Shown one piece after another: positions 17,159-27,601 of a DNA stretch of 64,000 bases. The stretch spans positions 3,152,001-3,216,000 of the forward strand of contig NZ_CP071869.1 in NCBI RefSeq assembly GCF_017569185.1, read 5' to 3'. Every line of letters begins with the position of its first letter. Position 1 is the first letter of the stretch. A program made the position numbers and the translations under genes. A model generated the notes under the pieces. That model was not told where the DNA came from, did not search any database, and was given only the letters and a program-made list of their open reading frames with translations. The stretch is from Polaribacter cellanae. GTDB lineage: Bacteria > Bacteroidota > Bacteroidia > Flavobacteriales > Flavobacteriaceae.

Positions 17159-18184
17159 ATGTCAAACATTTACAAAGCATTACAAGAACGAATTTTAATA
17201 TTAGATGGAGCAATGGGTACAATGCTTCAAGCTTATAAATTTACTGAAGAAGATTTTAGAGCCGAGCGCTTTAAAGAGTATCCAATTCCATTACAAGGAA
17301 ATAACGATTTGTTGTCTATAACACAACCAGAAGCCATAAAAACAATTCATGCAAAGTATTTTGAAGCGGGAGCAGACATTATAGAAACCAATACTTTTTC
17401 TGGAACAACCATTGCAATGGCAGATTACCAAATGGAGGATTTGGTGTATGAATTAAACTACCAGTCTGCAAAAATAGCCAAAGAAGTTGCAGATGAGTTT
17501 ACAGCAAAAGAACCTCACAAACCACGTTTTGTAGCAGGTTCCATTGGACCAACAAATAGAACAGCAAGCATGTCTCCAGATGTAAACGATCCTGGTTATA
17601 GAGCTGTAACTTTCGATGAATTAAGAATTGCTTACAAACAACAAACAGAAGCGTTAATCGATGGTGGAACAGATTTATTATTGGTAGAAACCGTTTTCGA
17701 TACTTTAAATGCAAAAGCAGCATTATTTGCAATTGAGCAAGTAAAAGAAGAAAGAAATATAGAAATCCCTGTAATGTTAAGTGGAACAATTACAGATGCA
17801 TCAGGAAGAACTTTATCTGGGCAAACAGCAGAAGCTTTTTTAATTTCTGTTTCCCATATTCCATTATTATCAATCGGATTTAATTGTGCTTTAGGCGCCA
17901 ATTTATTACAACCACATTTAGAAGCAATTGCAAATAAAACAGATTTTGCGATTTCTGCACATCCAAATGCAGGTTTACCAAATGCCTTTGGAGAATATGA
18001 CGAATCTCCAGAAGAAATGGGAGAGCAAATAGAAGAATATTTAAAGAAAAATTTAATAAATATTATTGGTGGTTGTTGTGGTACGAGTCCAGAACATATT
18101 CGTGAGATTGCGAAGATTGCAAAGAAATATAAACCGAGAAAAGTTAACACTTTAAACGCAGTTGAAAAGCCTCTCCAAAAGTAA
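17159..18184 (+). CDS. metH: Methionine synthase, homocysteine-binding subunit (split MetH, N-terminal part)
   Basis: 341 residues matching only the first module of cobalamin-dependent Met[12 protein letters not shown] at the start, ETNTFSGT, zinc ligand Cys in GFNCALGA near 240, and the Cys pair in [11 protein letters not shown] near 300. It transfers the methyl group from methylcobalamin to homocysteine. The remaining modules are in the next gene, 8 bp downstream, in the same frame register but with a stop and a new ATG. Split MetH is known in flavobacteria, so this is an arrangement rather than damage. Confidence 0.93.
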   Translation: MSNIYKALQERILILDGAMGTMLQAYKFTEEDFRAERFKEYPIPLQGNNDLLSITQPEAIKTIHAKYFEAGADIIETNTFSGTTIAMADYQMEDLVYELNYQSAKIAKEVADEFTAKEPHKPRFVAGSIGPTNRTASMSPDVNDPGYRAVTFDELRIAYKQQTEALIDGGTDLLLVETVFDTLNAKAALFAIEQVKEERNIEIPVMLSGTITDASGRTLSGQTAEAFLISVSHIPLLSIGFNCALGANLLQPHLEAIANKTDFAISAHPNAGLPNAFGEYDESPEEMGEQIEEYLKKNLINIIGGCCGTSPEHIREIAKIAKKYKPRKVNTLNAVEKPLQK

Positions 18185-18192
18185 GAAAGAAG

Positions 18193-20913
18193 ATGAAAGT
18201 TAAACAATCACGTTTTATGAAATTGTCTGGTTTAGAACCTTTGGTTTTAAACGAAAAAAGCAATTTTATAAATGTAGGAGAACGTACAAATGTTGCAGGG
18301 TCTCGTAAATTTCTTCGCTTAATAAAAGAAGAAAAATACGACGAAGCCTTAGACATTGCAAGACATCAAGTAGATGGAGGTGCACAAATTATCGATATTA
18401 ATTTCGATGACGGATTAATTGATGGGAAACAAGCCATGGTTCGCTTTTTAAACTTAATTGCTGCAGAACCAGATATTTGTAAAGTCCCAATTATGATAGA
18501 TAGCTCCAAATGGGAAATTATTGAAGCAGGTTTACAAGCGGTACAAGGAAAATGCGTGGTAAATTCTATTTCCTTAAAAGAAGGAGAGGAAAAATTTATT
18601 TGGGAAGCAAAACAAATAAAACGCTATGGAGCTGCAGTAATTGTAATGGCTTTTGATGAAATTGGGCAAGCAGATAATTACGATAGAAGAATAGAAATTG
18701 CCAAACGTTCTTATGATATTTTGGTAAATAAAGTTGGTTTTCCATCAGAAGATATAATTTTCGATTTAAACATCTTTCCTGTAGCAACAGGAATGAATGA
18801 GCATAGAAGAAATGCCATCGATTTTATTGAAGCAACAAGGTGGGTAAGACAAAATTTACCAAACGTTTCTGTAAGTGGAGGTGTAAGTAATGTGTCGTTT
18901 TCATTTAGAGGAAATAATGGCGTTCGTGAAGCAATGCATTCTGTTTTTTTATATTATGCGATTCAAGCAGGTATGAATATAGGAATTGTAAACCCTGCTT
19001 TGTTAGAGGTTTATGATGATATTTCAAAGGACTTATTAGAACACGTAGAAGACGTAATTTTAGATAGAAGAGAAGATGCAACAGAACGTTTATTAGATTT
19101 TGCTGAAACCGTAAAAGGCTCAAAAAAAGAAAAAACAGTAGATTTATCTTGGAGAGAAAATCCGTTACAAGATAGAATTACCCATGCTTTAGTAAAAGGA
19201 ATAGACGCTTTTATTCTCGAAGATATCGAACAAGCAAGAATAGAAGCCACAAAACCAATAGAAGTTATTGAAGGCCATTTAATGATTGGTATGAATGTGG
19301 TTGGAGATTTATTTGGAGCAGGAAAAATGTTTTTGCCACAAGTAGTAAAATCTGCACGTGTAATGAAAAAAGCGGTGGCTTATTTAAACCCTTTTATAGA
19401 AGCAGAAAAGTCAGATAAATCCGAACCCGTTGGAAAAATTCTAATGGCAACAGTAAAAGGAGATGTACACGATATTGGAAAAAATATTGTAAGTGTTGTT
19501 TTGGCATGTAACAACTACGAAATAGTAGATCTAGGTGTTATGGTTCCACCAGAAAAAATCATACAAACAGCCATTGATGAGCGAGTAGATGCAATAGGTT
19601 TGTCAGGCTTAATTACCCCTTCTTTAGATGAAATGGTGTATTTGGCAAAAGAAATGCAGCGTCAAAATTTTGAGTTGCCTTTATTAATTGGTGGTGCAAC
19701 AACATCCAAAGCACATACTGCTGTAAAAATAGACACACAATACAAAAATGCAGTAGTTCATGTAAATGATGCCAGCAGAGCAGTAACCGTTGTTGGCGAT
19801 TTATTGAATAAGAGATCGAGCCATTTATACACTGCAAAATTAAAGAAAGATTACGACGAATTTAGAACCAAGTTTCTAAAACGAGGGAAAGAAAAATCTT
19901 ATATTTCTATTATTGAAGCAAGAAGAAGAAAGTACAAAATAGATTGGGAAACTTCGGAAATTAAAAAACCGAACGAATTAGGCATTCAAGTTTTAAAACA
20001 ATTAAGTTTAAAAGAATTGTTGCCTTTTATAGATTGGAGTCCGTTTTTTAGAAGTTGGGATTTACATGGGAAATATCCAACAATTTTAAAAGACGAAGTT
20101 GTTGGAGAACAAGCAACCGAACTTTTTGGAGACGCCCAAAAAATGATGAAAGAAATTATAGCAAAACAATCGTTAAAACCAAAAGCAGTTTTTGGTTTGT
20201 TTGAAGCAAACTCTATAAATGATGATGATATTGAAGTTTCATTAAAACCAAAAAGGAGTAAAAATGTCATTTCCAGCGGAATCGAGAAATCTCAAAAGGA
20301 TAAAATAATTTTTAGAACCTTACGTCAGCAATTAAAAAAAAGAGAAGGAATTCCAAACCACGCTTTAGCAGATTTTATTGCCCCAAAAGAAACGAATAAA
20401 ACCGATTATATAGGTGCATTTTGTGTTGGTATTTTTGGAGCACAAGAATTGGCAGAAAGTTACAGAGCAAAAGAAGACGATTATAACGCAATTATGGCGC
20501 AAGCAATTGCAGACAGGTTTGCAGAAGCTATGGCAGAATATTTACACAAACAAATTCGAGTAAAACATTGGGGATATTCATCGGATGAAACCTTAACAAA
20601 CGACGATTTAATTAAAGAAAATTACAAAGGAATTCGACCAGCACCTGGGTATCCAGCTTGCCCAGATCATCTAGAAAAAGAGACTATTTGGAATTTATTA
20701 AATGTTGAAGAAAACATTGGAGTTACATTAACAGAAAGTTTGGCAATGTGGCCTGCTGCAGCAGTTTCAGGCTATTATTTTGCGAATAAAGAAGCAAAAT
20801 ATTTTGGTTTAGGAAAAATTACAGACGATCAAGTAACAGACTATTCCACAAGAAAAGGAATTACAAAAGAGAAAGCAAGAAAATGGTTGCACCCAACTTT
20901 GGCAGAGGAATAA
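18193..20913 (+). CDS. metH: Methionine synthase, folate/cobalamin/activation subunit (split MetH, C-terminal part)
   Basis: 906 residues. Domains in order: pterin-binding ([16 protein letters not shown], about 20-290), cobalamin cap and Rossmann domain with the base-off motif DVHDIG (about 310-560), then the SAM-binding activation domain ([11 protein letters not shown] near 820). Residues 691-701 ([11 protein letters not shown]) come from an inserted REP element at 20265-20293; usual MetH sequences have only about 10-12 residues between the DDIE and LRQQ motifs, against about 28 here. It works with the preceding gene product and needs vitamin B12. Confidence 0.94.
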   Translation: MKVKQSRFMKLSGLEPLVLNEKSNFINVGERTNVAGSRKFLRLIKEEKYDEALDIARHQVDGGAQIIDINFDDGLIDGKQAMVRFLNLIAAEPDICKVPIMIDSSKWEIIEAGLQAVQGKCVVNSISLKEGEEKFIWEAKQIKRYGAAVIVMAFDEIGQADNYDRRIEIAKRSYDILVNKVGFPSEDIIFDLNIFPVATGMNEHRRNAIDFIEATRWVRQNLPNVSVSGGVSNVSFSFRGNNGVREAMHSVFLYYAIQAGMNIGIVNPALLEVYDDISKDLLEHVEDVILDRREDATERLLDFAETVKGSKKEKTVDLSWRENPLQDRITHALVKGIDAFILEDIEQARIEATKPIEVIEGHLMIGMNVVGDLFGAGKMFLPQVVKSARVMKKAVAYLNPFIEAEKSDKSEPVGKILMATVKGDVHDIGKNIVSVVLACNNYEIVDLGVMVPPEKIIQTAIDERVDAIGLSGLITPSLDEMVYLAKEMQRQNFELPLLIGGATTSKAHTAVKIDTQYKNAVVHVNDASRAVTVVGDLLNKRSSHLYTAKLKKDYDEFRTKFLKRGKEKSYISIIEARRRKYKIDWETSEIKKPNELGIQVLKQLSLKELLPFIDWSPFFRSWDLHGKYPTILKDEVVGEQATELFGDAQKMMKEIIAKQSLKPKAVFGLFEANSINDDDIEVSLKPKRSKNVISSGIEKSQKDKIIFRTLRQQLKKREGIPNHALADFIAPKETNKTDYIGAFCVGIFGAQELAESYRAKEDDYNAIMAQAIADRFAEAMAEYLHKQIRVKHWGYSSDETLTNDDLIKENYKGIRPAPGYPACPDHLEKETIWNLLNVEENIGVTLTESLAMWPAAAVSGYYFANKEAKYFGLGKITDDQVTDYSTRKGITKEKARKWLHPTLAEE
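20265..20293. repeat. REP element inside metH, read in frame
   Basis: The sequence TGTCATTTCCAGCGGAATCG and the following GAGAAATCTC match a very common flavobacterial intergenic repeat word. Here it sits in the coding sequence and is translated as part of a surface loop in the activation domain. Confidence 0.65.
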
Positions 20914-20997
20914 AATCCCATCTTAATCTTCCTAAAGGGAAGAGATACTCTTGTGTTATTTTTTGTGGAAAAATATGGATGAAATAAATTCGAGGAT

Positions 20998-21030
20998 AAC
21001 CCCTAAAGGGTTTAAAACTCTCTAGGGGTT
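20998..21030. repeat. 33-bp AACCCCTAAAGGG palindrome, copy 1
   Basis: Imperfect inverted repeat with arms AACCCCTAAAGGGTT and AACTCTCTAGGGGTT. Related copies are at 31003-31035 (nearly perfect) and 45649-45682. Confidence 0.75.
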
Positions 21031-21042
21031 TGATTGGCTTTT

Positions 21043-21140
21043 CGCAAGAGTGAGTTTTGCGTTAGCGATTGAAACGACATCCTTTTTGCTTTTTCAGCAA
21101 AAAGATATAGTGTAAAGCGCGACCCTTGTGGTAACGTCCA
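21043..21140 (+). ncRNA. Structured intergenic element, possibly a Flavo-1-like RNA
   Basis: About 100 bp with nested pairing: CTTTTTGC (21082-21089) and GCAAAAAG (21097-21104) form a hairpin around a TTTTTCA loop, and GTTAGCGATTGAAACG at the left faces AAGCGCGACCCTTGTGG...AACG at the right. I recall this word pattern (TTAGCGATTGAA ... GATATAG ... GCGACCC) as a dispersed flavobacterial non-coding element. It stands between metH and metF. The family name is from memory and uncertain. Confidence 0.4.
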
Positions 21141-21172
21141 AATAAATAAAATACTGAAACAAATTCAGCATA

Positions 21173-22129
21173 ATGAAGATTACAGAACACATTAAAAAAG
21201 CAGACGGAAAAACATTATTTTCATTTGAAATTATTCCGCCAAAAAAGGGAAATAACATTCAAGATTTATACAATAATATAGATCCTTTAATGGAATTTAA
21301 TCCACCTTTTATAGATGTTACAACTTCCAGAGAAGAGTATATTTATATCGATAAAGGCAATGGTTTACTAGACCGAAAAATAACCAGAATGCGTCCTGGA
21401 ACTGTGGGAATTTGTGCTGCAATTAAACATAAATACAATGTAGATACTGTGCCACATGTGTTGTGTGGAGGTTTTACAAAAGAAGAAACAGAGTATGTGT
21501 TGGTAGATTGCCATTATTTAGGAATCGACAATGTAATGGCTTTGAGAGGAGATGCAATGAGTCATCAAAAATATTTTACGCCCAATAAGGGTGGAAACCA
21601 TTATGCAACAGATTTGGTAAAACAAATTCAAAATTTAAATTGTGGAAAATATTTACACGACGTTATTGAGGCAAATAATTGTGCAGATTTTTGTATTGGA
21701 GTTGCAGGATATCCAGAAAAACATTTGGAGGCACCTTCTTTACAAACCGATCTAAAACGATTGAAAGAAAAAGTAGATGCTGGCGCAGATTATGTGGTAA
21801 CACAGATGTTTTTCGATAATAAAAAATATTTTGCATTTGTAGAAGCTGCTAAGAAAGAGGGTATCCATGTGCCAATTATTCCAGGAATTAAGCCTATTGC
21901 AGTAAAGCGTCATTTGCAATTGTTGCCTCAGGTTTTTAAAATCGATTTACCAGAAAATTTAATTTCGTCTGTCGAAAATTGTAAGACAAATAAAGACGTT
22001 CGCCAAGTGGGTATTGAGTGGGCGGTTCAGCAATCTAAAGAATTATTAGCTGCAGGAGTTCCTGTTTTACATTATTATTCCATGGGTAAAAGCGATAATA
22101 TTCATGCAATTGCTTCGGAAATATTTTAA
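21173..22129 (+). CDS. metF: 5,10-methylenetetrahydrofolate reductase
   Basis: 318 residues, a TIM-barrel FAD enzyme. Seen: SFEIIPPKKG at the N-terminus with the catalytic Glu, the VTTSREE segment, ALRGDAM near 120, and QMFFDNKKYFAFV near 215. It makes 5-methyl-THF, the methyl donor for the MetH pair upstream. It lies 259 bp after metH, separated by two repeat elements, so it may be cotranscribed under the same SAM riboswitch or have its own promoter. Confidence 0.95.
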   Translation: MKITEHIKKADGKTLFSFEIIPPKKGNNIQDLYNNIDPLMEFNPPFIDVTTSREEYIYIDKGNGLLDRKITRMRPGTVGICAAIKHKYNVDTVPHVLCGGFTKEETEYVLVDCHYLGIDNVMALRGDAMSHQKYFTPNKGGNHYATDLVKQIQNLNCGKYLHDVIEANNCADFCIGVAGYPEKHLEAPSLQTDLKRLKEKVDAGADYVVTQMFFDNKKYFAFVEAAKKEGIHVPIIPGIKPIAVKRHLQLLPQVFKIDLPENLISSVENCKTNKDVRQVGIEWAVQQSKELLAAGVPVLHYYSMGKSDNIHAIASEIF

Positions 22130-22272
22130 TATCAAATTAGCATTAAAATATTACATTTTATATTTCTTTTTTGTGTATATTTTAATGTTAGATAGCACCT
22201 TAACGATGCTATATTTCTATTTAAAAAAAATGATATAAAGAGGGTTTTTTCTGTAAAATACTCTTTTAAATT

Positions 22273-22314
22273 AAAAAGGTATTTAAAGAGTTGTACTACT
22301 TTAAATACCTTTTT
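22273..22314. terminator. Bidirectional terminator between metF and chitinase
   Basis: A perfect 16-bp inverted repeat AAAAAGGTATTTAAAG / CTTTAAATACCTTTTT around a 10-nt loop. It has A-runs and T-runs on both sides, so it can end both converging transcripts. Confidence 0.9.
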
Positions 22315-22332
22315 ATTATTTTAAGCAAAAAA

Positions 22333-24231
22333 TTAGTTACAAGTACCAATTGTTTTCCACCAGTGTTCTCCACTTCCTGGTGTTACCCATATTGGGCCAG
22401 TTTGTGCCTTATAAAGTACTCCTTGGTATTTAACTACATCTCCAGTATTGTAAATTGTTGGATACGCTTGCCAAGTTGAAACATTGTCACAATCTGTGTT
22501 TCCTCCATTTCCTCCACCATTTGTAGGAGAAGTTACGTTTATTGCTATTGGTAAAGACGTTGTAGAACTACCATTATTGTCTGTAGCGACTACTGTTAAA
22601 GTGTAATTTCCAGAAGAAACATTTGTCCATGTAAGGTTATAAGGAGCGCTAGTGTCTTGTCCTATTTTCACATTTCCTTGATAAAATTCAACAAGAGTAA
22701 TTGTTCCATCACTATCAGAAGCACTTGCCGTTATTATTATGTTGTCATTTTCGGTGAAATTACTATTGGAATTAGGGCTTGTAATGTTTGTTGTTGGTGC
22801 TATATTGGTATTACCATCGTTTCCACTTCCATTACAATTAGTAATAATTTTCCAGTGTTTTCCACTACCTGTGTTTTTTGAAGGCACATCATTTTTAGAC
22901 CACCATTTTGCTTCGTAAAGAATATTATTGTATTTAACCTGCTGTCCAGCATTGTATTCTGTTTTACTATCCCATTCAGGCGCATTTTCACAGCCAGTTC
23001 CATTGTTGCTTCCAGAGTCACTTCCTCCTGTTCCTGTATATGGAGATAATGGATAGTTTTCTGCATTAGCAATAGCTGTAGAGGTTGAAGTGCCATTAAG
23101 AACTTGACTTGCAACATACAAATACCCATAAGAAGAAGAAGAAGAATTTTTTAATAATAATTGCCATATCATAATACCATCTACAGTGCTTTTTGATTTA
23201 ATGTGTTCAGATAAATCTGCTATTTTATCATAAGAAAACGTGTAGTAAGGTCCCCAAGGTTCATTAGGAAAATGTGTACCTGCAACAATATCAAAACCAT
23301 ATTGGTCTGCATAGTATCTATAAGAATCATACATTATTTTTCTGTTAGTAGCAGCACCAACATTGTAACCTTGGTATGCTATAAAGTCAATTTTATTACC
23401 AACAGCTTTTATCACAGGAATCATATGTCCTGTAGCCCCAAAACCAAATAAGCTAATACCATTATTAGGTGTTGTAGCATTGTATAAATTAGTATCTGTT
23501 TCACCTGTTAATTGGTTTCTATTGCTATAAGCGTAAGTAGAGTTCGGATCATCGTTATTTAAGCCACCAAGAGCACCAACACCAGATGGAGCACAAGTTA
23601 ATAGGTATTCGCCTTTAGGCATTATGGCTCTCGAGTTATTAAAGAAATCTATAAAGTGTTGTACATTTTCAGCGGTTCCTATATTTGCAAAACTTCCATT
23701 GGGTTCAAAATCCCAATCAATGCCTTCAAAACCTAAATCGTCTACCAAATCTTTTATTTGTTGATAATTAATATTGTAGGCATTACTAGTGCCCCAGTAA
23801 GTTTCTCCACCTATAGATAAAATTACTTTAATTCCTTTAGATTTTAAAATAGCTACAGATTCTTTTAATGTAGCACCTCCATAAGGAGTCTGTATACCTG
23901 TTCCAGTAATATCTAGAGAACCTTTAGTGTATGTTAAATTTGGTTTCGCAAAAGCTAAAAATACATGTGTTACATGTTCTGGTATGTCTCTTAATTTAGA
24001 ACCTTGATTAGAGGAAGCCCAACTTTCTGACCAAGAAGGAAAATAACCTAAAACAATAGGTTCTGTAGTAGTGCTACTACTAGGAGATATTTTAGATTTT
24101 GCTAAAACTTTAGAGGCCTTTAAACTGTTTTCAAGATATGTGGAGCTTTCATTTGTATAATCTTCGCTAGAACAAGAGATTGCCAAAAAGGAGATTAGCA
24201 TTATAATGCCAATAAATTTTAATGTTTTCAT
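22333..24231 (-). CDS. GH18 chitinase lipoprotein with two chitin-binding modules
   Basis: 632 residues. Lipoprotein signal with lipobox LAISC (Cys20), followed by SSED, suggesting export to the outer membrane, possibly the surface. The GH18 catalytic domain spans about 55-395 with the DxxDxDxE-type motif GFEGIDWDFE (catalytic Glu176). Then a CBM5/12-like module (about 418-472, CENAPEWDSKTEYNAGQQV), a bacterial Ig-like domain (about 478-575), and a second CBM5/12-like module to the end. There is no type IX secretion C-terminal domain. It would cleave chitin; an endo-acting enzyme is likely. It converges on metF and shares its terminator. Confidence 0.92.
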   Translation of the reverse strand: MKTLKFIGIIMLISFLAISCSSEDYTNESSTYLENSLKASKVLAKSKISPSSSTTTEPIVLGYFPSWSESWASSNQGSKLRDIPEHVTHVFLAFAKPNLTYTKGSLDITGTGIQTPYGGATLKESVAILKSKGIKVILSIGGETYWGTSNAYNINYQQIKDLVDDLGFEGIDWDFEPNGSFANIGTAENVQHFIDFFNNSRAIMPKGEYLLTCAPSGVGALGGLNNDDPNSTYAYSNRNQLTGETDTNLYNATTPNNGISLFGFGATGHMIPVIKAVGNKIDFIAYQGYNVGAATNRKIMYDSYRYYADQYGFDIVAGTHFPNEPWGPYYTFSYDKIADLSEHIKSKSTVDGIMIWQLLLKNSSSSSYGYLYVASQVLNGTSTSTAIANAENYPLSPYTGTGGSDSGSNNGTGCENAPEWDSKTEYNAGQQVKYNNILYEAKWWSKNDVPSKNTGSGKHWKIITNCNGSGNDGNTNIAPTTNITSPNSNSNFTENDNIIITASASDSDGTITLVEFYQGNVKIGQDTSAPYNLTWTNVSSGNYTLTVVATDNNGSSTTSLPIAINVTSPTNGGGNGGNTDCDNVSTWQAYPTIYNTGDVVKYQGVLYKAQTGPIWVTPGSGEHWWKTIGTCN

Positions 24232-24406
24232 AAGTAATAAAATTTTAGGAGTTTATATTACCATAAAATTAGTAAAACTTAACTTTTTGTAACAAAAAAA
24301 AGTACAGACGACACAAAAATGTGGATAAAAGGATGTAAAATAAGTTTTTATCATATAAGTATAAGTAAATTATATAATCGAAATATTTAAAAGCAAATTT
24401 TTTGTT

Positions 24407-24414
24407 TAAATTTG
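24407..24414 (+). promoter_or_regulatory. Possible -7 box for trxA
   Basis: TAAATTTG, an exact TAnnTTTG match, 38 bp before the trxA ATG. No -33 TTTG at the usual distance. Confidence 0.35.
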
Positions 24415-24452
24415 TTAGAATTATTTGAATTAACAATTAAAAAATATAAAAA

Positions 24453-24770
24453 ATGGCATTAGAAATAACAGACGCGAATTTCGAAGAAGTGGTATTAAAA
24501 TCAGACAAGCCAGTGTTGGTAGATTTCTGGGCAGCTTGGTGTGGACCCTGTAGAATGGTTGGGCCAATTGTAGACGAAATTCATACAGAATACGAAGGAA
24601 AAGCTGTAGTTGGAAAAGTAGATGTAGACGCAAACCAAGAATTTGCAGCAAAATACGGAGTAAGAAACATACCAACTGTTTTAATCTTTAAAAACGGAGA
24701 GGTTGTAGATAAGCAAGTAGGTGTTGCTCCAAAAAATACATATACAGGAAAAATTGATGCTGCTTTATAG
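24453..24770 (+). CDS. trxA: Thioredoxin
   Basis: 105 residues, standard length. Active site WCGPC near residues 31-35 after FWAAW, cis-Pro in RNIPTV near 75, no signal peptide, so cytosolic. Reduces protein disulfides and can supply electrons to the PAPS/APS reductase encoded in the sulfur operon. It is a single-gene unit with its own strong terminator. Confidence 0.97.
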   Translation: MALEITDANFEEVVLKSDKPVLVDFWAAWCGPCRMVGPIVDEIHTEYEGKAVVGKVDVDANQEFAAKYGVRNIPTVLIFKNGEVVDKQVGVAPKNTYTGKIDAAL

Positions 24771-24794
24771 TAGCAATTAACATTTTATAATATT

Positions 24795-24827
24795 AAAAAG
24801 GTTTGGCGAATGCCAAACCTTTTTTTA
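24795..24827 (+). terminator. trxA terminator
   Basis: Stem AAAAAGGTTTGGC / GCCAAACCTTTTT with a 4-nt loop followed by a T-run. Confidence 0.92.
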
Positions 24828-24983
24828 TTTTAGTGAAACTTAATTTTTAAAATTAGCAAAACTAATTTTAAGAATTGCAAGTTGAACCAACCCTCTCTTT
24901 TTTTGGTGGGGTTACAATACAAATTTTCTCGTTCCTCAAAAATTCACTCGAACAAACAATATGCAATGTCACATCGAGTGATT

Positions 24984-25017
24984 CCGATTTTTCATCGGAA
25001 TTGTATCGAGATGTTTT
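24984..25017. repeat. REP-like element before the aminopeptidase gene
   Basis: ACATCGAGTGATTCCGAT, a short TTTTC spacer, then ATCGGAATTGTATCGAGATG: the ATTCCGAT/ATCGGAAT arms are complementary. It belongs to the TCGAG-containing intergenic repeats. The reading frame through it would add 52 unlikely residues to the aminopeptidase. Confidence 0.6.
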
Positions 25018-25037
25018 TAACTAATAAAATCAATTTA

Positions 25038-27599
25038 ATGAAGAATCTATTATACCTATTCTGTGTCCTTATCCTTATTTCCTGCAATAAATCCAACAAT
25101 AAAACAACTTTTCTCGAAAAAGGAATTTCTTTAAAATTAGCAAAATTAAGAAAACAACAAATTTCGGATGTTACTTATCATTTAGATTTTAAAATTCCCA
25201 AAGAAAAAACAAGTCCAATTTCTTCTAAATTATTATTAGAATTGTCTTTAAATAATCTTGAAAATGATTTAATTTTAGATTTTAACGAAGCAAAATTACA
25301 TTTAAAATCGTTGAAAGTTAATGGCAAAAATTCAGAAATAAAGCATGAAAAAGAGCATTTAATTATTGATAAAAAATTATTGAATTCTGGAAAAAATTCA
25401 ATCGAAATATTTTTTAATGCAGGAGAAGTTTCTTTAAATAGAAATGAAGAATTTTTATACACATTATTAGTTCCTGATAGAGCAAGTACGTTGTTTCCTT
25501 GTTTCGATCAGCCAGATATAAAAGCCAACTATAAATTACGAATAACAGCTCCAAAAGACTGGAAAGTGTTGTGTGGTGCTTTTGAAGAAAGTAGTTTAGA
25601 AATTGATGGTTTTACAGAACATACATTTGCCAAAACCGATTTAATGAGTACCTATTTGTTCTCTTTTGTCGCTGGTAAGTTTACAGAAAAAAGTAAAAAC
25701 CCTGGCGCTTTTGATATGCGTTTTTTATACAGAGAAAATAACCAAGAAAAAATTAATGAAAGTGTGGATGAAGTTTTTAAAATTCATCAAAATTCGTTGG
25801 ATTTTTTAGAGGATTATACACAAGTAAAATTTCCGTTTCAAAAAATGGATTTCGCTGCAATTCCACCTTTTCAATATGGAGGAATGGAACATGTTGGAGC
25901 AATTCAATATAGAGCTTCTTCTTTGTTTTTAGATAAAAACGCAACTCAGAATAACAAGTTAAGAAGAGCGAAATTAATTGCACACGAAACTTCACACATG
26001 TGGTTTGGCGATTTGGTTACTATGAAATGGTTTAACGATGTTTGGATGAAAGAGGTTTTTGCTAATTTTATGGCAGATAAAATCATGAATCCTGTTTTTC
26101 CAGAAGTAAATCACAAATTAAGTTTTATGATGTCTCACTACCCAAGTGCGTATTCAGAAGACAGAACAAAAGGCACAAATGCGATTCGTCAATATTTAGG
26201 AAATCTAAAAAATGCAGGTTCTTTATATGGAAGAATCATTTACAATAAAGCACCAATTATGATGCGTCAGTTGGAATTTTTATTGGGAGAAGAAGCTTTT
26301 CAACAAGGAATTCAAGAATACATAAAAACATACCAGAACTCAAATGCAGATTGGAACGAACTAGTTTCAATATTAGATAAAAAATCTACTGGAGATATAA
26401 AAAATTGGAGTGATGTTTGGGTAAATTCCGCTGGAAGACCTGTTTTTTATGAAGAAATTGAGCTGAATGAAAAAGGAAATGTAACCAAATTTGTTATTCA
26501 TCAAAAAGCAGAAGATGGTTCAGATAAAATTTGGACGCAGTCTTTTCATATCAAATTGATTGATGAAAGAGGTTATGAGAAAATTATAAAAGTAAAAAAT
26601 ATGGGAAAATCTTTCGATATTACTTCGGCCACTGAAGATTTTAAACCAGGGCAAGTTTTATACAATACAAATGGTTTTGGGTATGGCGTTTTTCCTATTT
26701 ATAAAAAAGAGGTAAATACATATAAAGATATTAAAGATGAGGTTTCAAGAGGGTATCAATTCATTAATTTGTACGAAAATATGTTAAATGGAAAAATAAC
26801 ACCATTAGAAACTTATAACGTGTGCTTGGAAGCAATTCAAAAAGAAGGAAACGAATTAATTACGGGCTATTTATCAGGTAGAATTCAGCATATATTTTGG
26901 ACATTTTTAAATGATGAAGAGCAAAAAGACATTCAAGGAAAAACGGAAACAACAATTTTTAATATGTTGGAAAGTAAGCTGCCCAAAAATATTAAAAAAA
27001 CACTTTTTGGATTGTATAAATCCATCGCTTTTTCAGAAGTTGGAGCAAGTAATTTATATAAAATTTGGACTAAAAAGAAGAAGGTTAAAAATCTCTTTTT
27101 AAATGAAAACGATTACACATCTTTAGCAATGCAATTGGTAATTTTCAAGCATCCAAAAGCCAATGAAATATTAGATGAACAACAAACCCGAATTTCGAAT
27201 CCAGATCGTTTGGATCGATTTAAATGGTTACTGCCATCACTTTCTAATGATACAAGTGTAAGAGATGTATTTATGAAATCGCTTTTACAAAAAGAAAACA
27301 GAGAAAAAGAATCTTGGGTGCAAAGCGCATTGAACAACATACATCATCCATTAAGACAAGGTTCTTCCACGAAACATTTAAAATCGATTCTAAATAAATT
27401 AGAAGAAGTGCAATTAACAGGCGATATTTTCTTCCCTAAAGGTTGGTTGGCAAGTTCTATAGGAAATTATTCGTCAAGAGAAGCGTTTGAAATTTTAAAC
27501 GAATTTTTAGATGAAAATCCGAATTACAGTCCTATTTTAGAGAAAAAATTATTACAAACGACAGATAATCTTTCGAGAGCGCAAGAAATAAAAAAATAA
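25038..27599 (+). CDS. M1-family aminopeptidase lipoprotein
   Basis: 853 residues from ATG 25038. This start gives a clean lipoprotein signal (MKNLLYLFCVLILISC, Cys16); the open frame runs further up through repeat DNA and is not used. M1 features: the substrate-exopeptidase motif as GGMEH near residue 278, and the zinc site HETSH-x18-E with His316, His320 and Glu339. Removes N-terminal residues from peptides, likely in the periplasm or at the outer membrane. The family's usual GAMEN appears as YGGMEH, common in Bacteroidota. The next gene begins 2 bp downstream. Confidence 0.93.
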   Translation: MKNLLYLFCVLILISCNKSNNKTTFLEKGISLKLAKLRKQQISDVTYHLDFKIPKEKTSPISSKLLLELSLNNLENDLILDFNEAKLHLKSLKVNGKNSEIKHEKEHLIIDKKLLNSGKNSIEIFFNAGEVSLNRNEEFLYTLLVPDRASTLFPCFDQPDIKANYKLRITAPKDWKVLCGAFEESSLEIDGFTEHTFAKTDLMSTYLFSFVAGKFTEKSKNPGAFDMRFLYRENNQEKINESVDEVFKIHQNSLDFLEDYTQVKFPFQKMDFAAIPPFQYGGMEHVGAIQYRASSLFLDKNATQNNKLRRAKLIAHETSHMWFGDLVTMKWFNDVWMKEVFANFMADKIMNPVFPEVNHKLSFMMSHYPSAYSEDRTKGTNAIRQYLGNLKNAGSLYGRIIYNKAPIMMRQLEFLLGEEAFQQGIQEYIKTYQNSNADWNELVSILDKKSTGDIKNWSDVWVNSAGRPVFYEEIELNEKGNVTKFVIHQKAEDGSDKIWTQSFHIKLIDERGYEKIIKVKNMGKSFDITSATEDFKPGQVLYNTNGFGYGVFPIYKKEVNTYKDIKDEVSRGYQFINLYENMLNGKITPLETYNVCLEAIQKEGNELITGYLSGRIQHIFWTFLNDEEQKDIQGKTETTIFNMLESKLPKNIKKTLFGLYKSIAFSEVGASNLYKIWTKKKKVKNLFLNENDYTSLAMQLVIFKHPKANEILDEQQTRISNPDRLDRFKWLLPSLSNDTSVRDVFMKSLLQKENREKESWVQSALNNIHHPLRQGSSTKHLKSILNKLEEVQLTGDIFFPKGWLASSIGNYSSREAFEILNEFLDENPNYSPILEKKLLQTTDNLSRAQEIKK

Positions 27600-27601
27600 G
27601 T

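Noticed and set aside
24882..25037. N-terminal extension of the aminopeptidase frame
   Set aside because: It runs through repeat DNA and would bury the lipoprotein signal that starts at ATG 25038.
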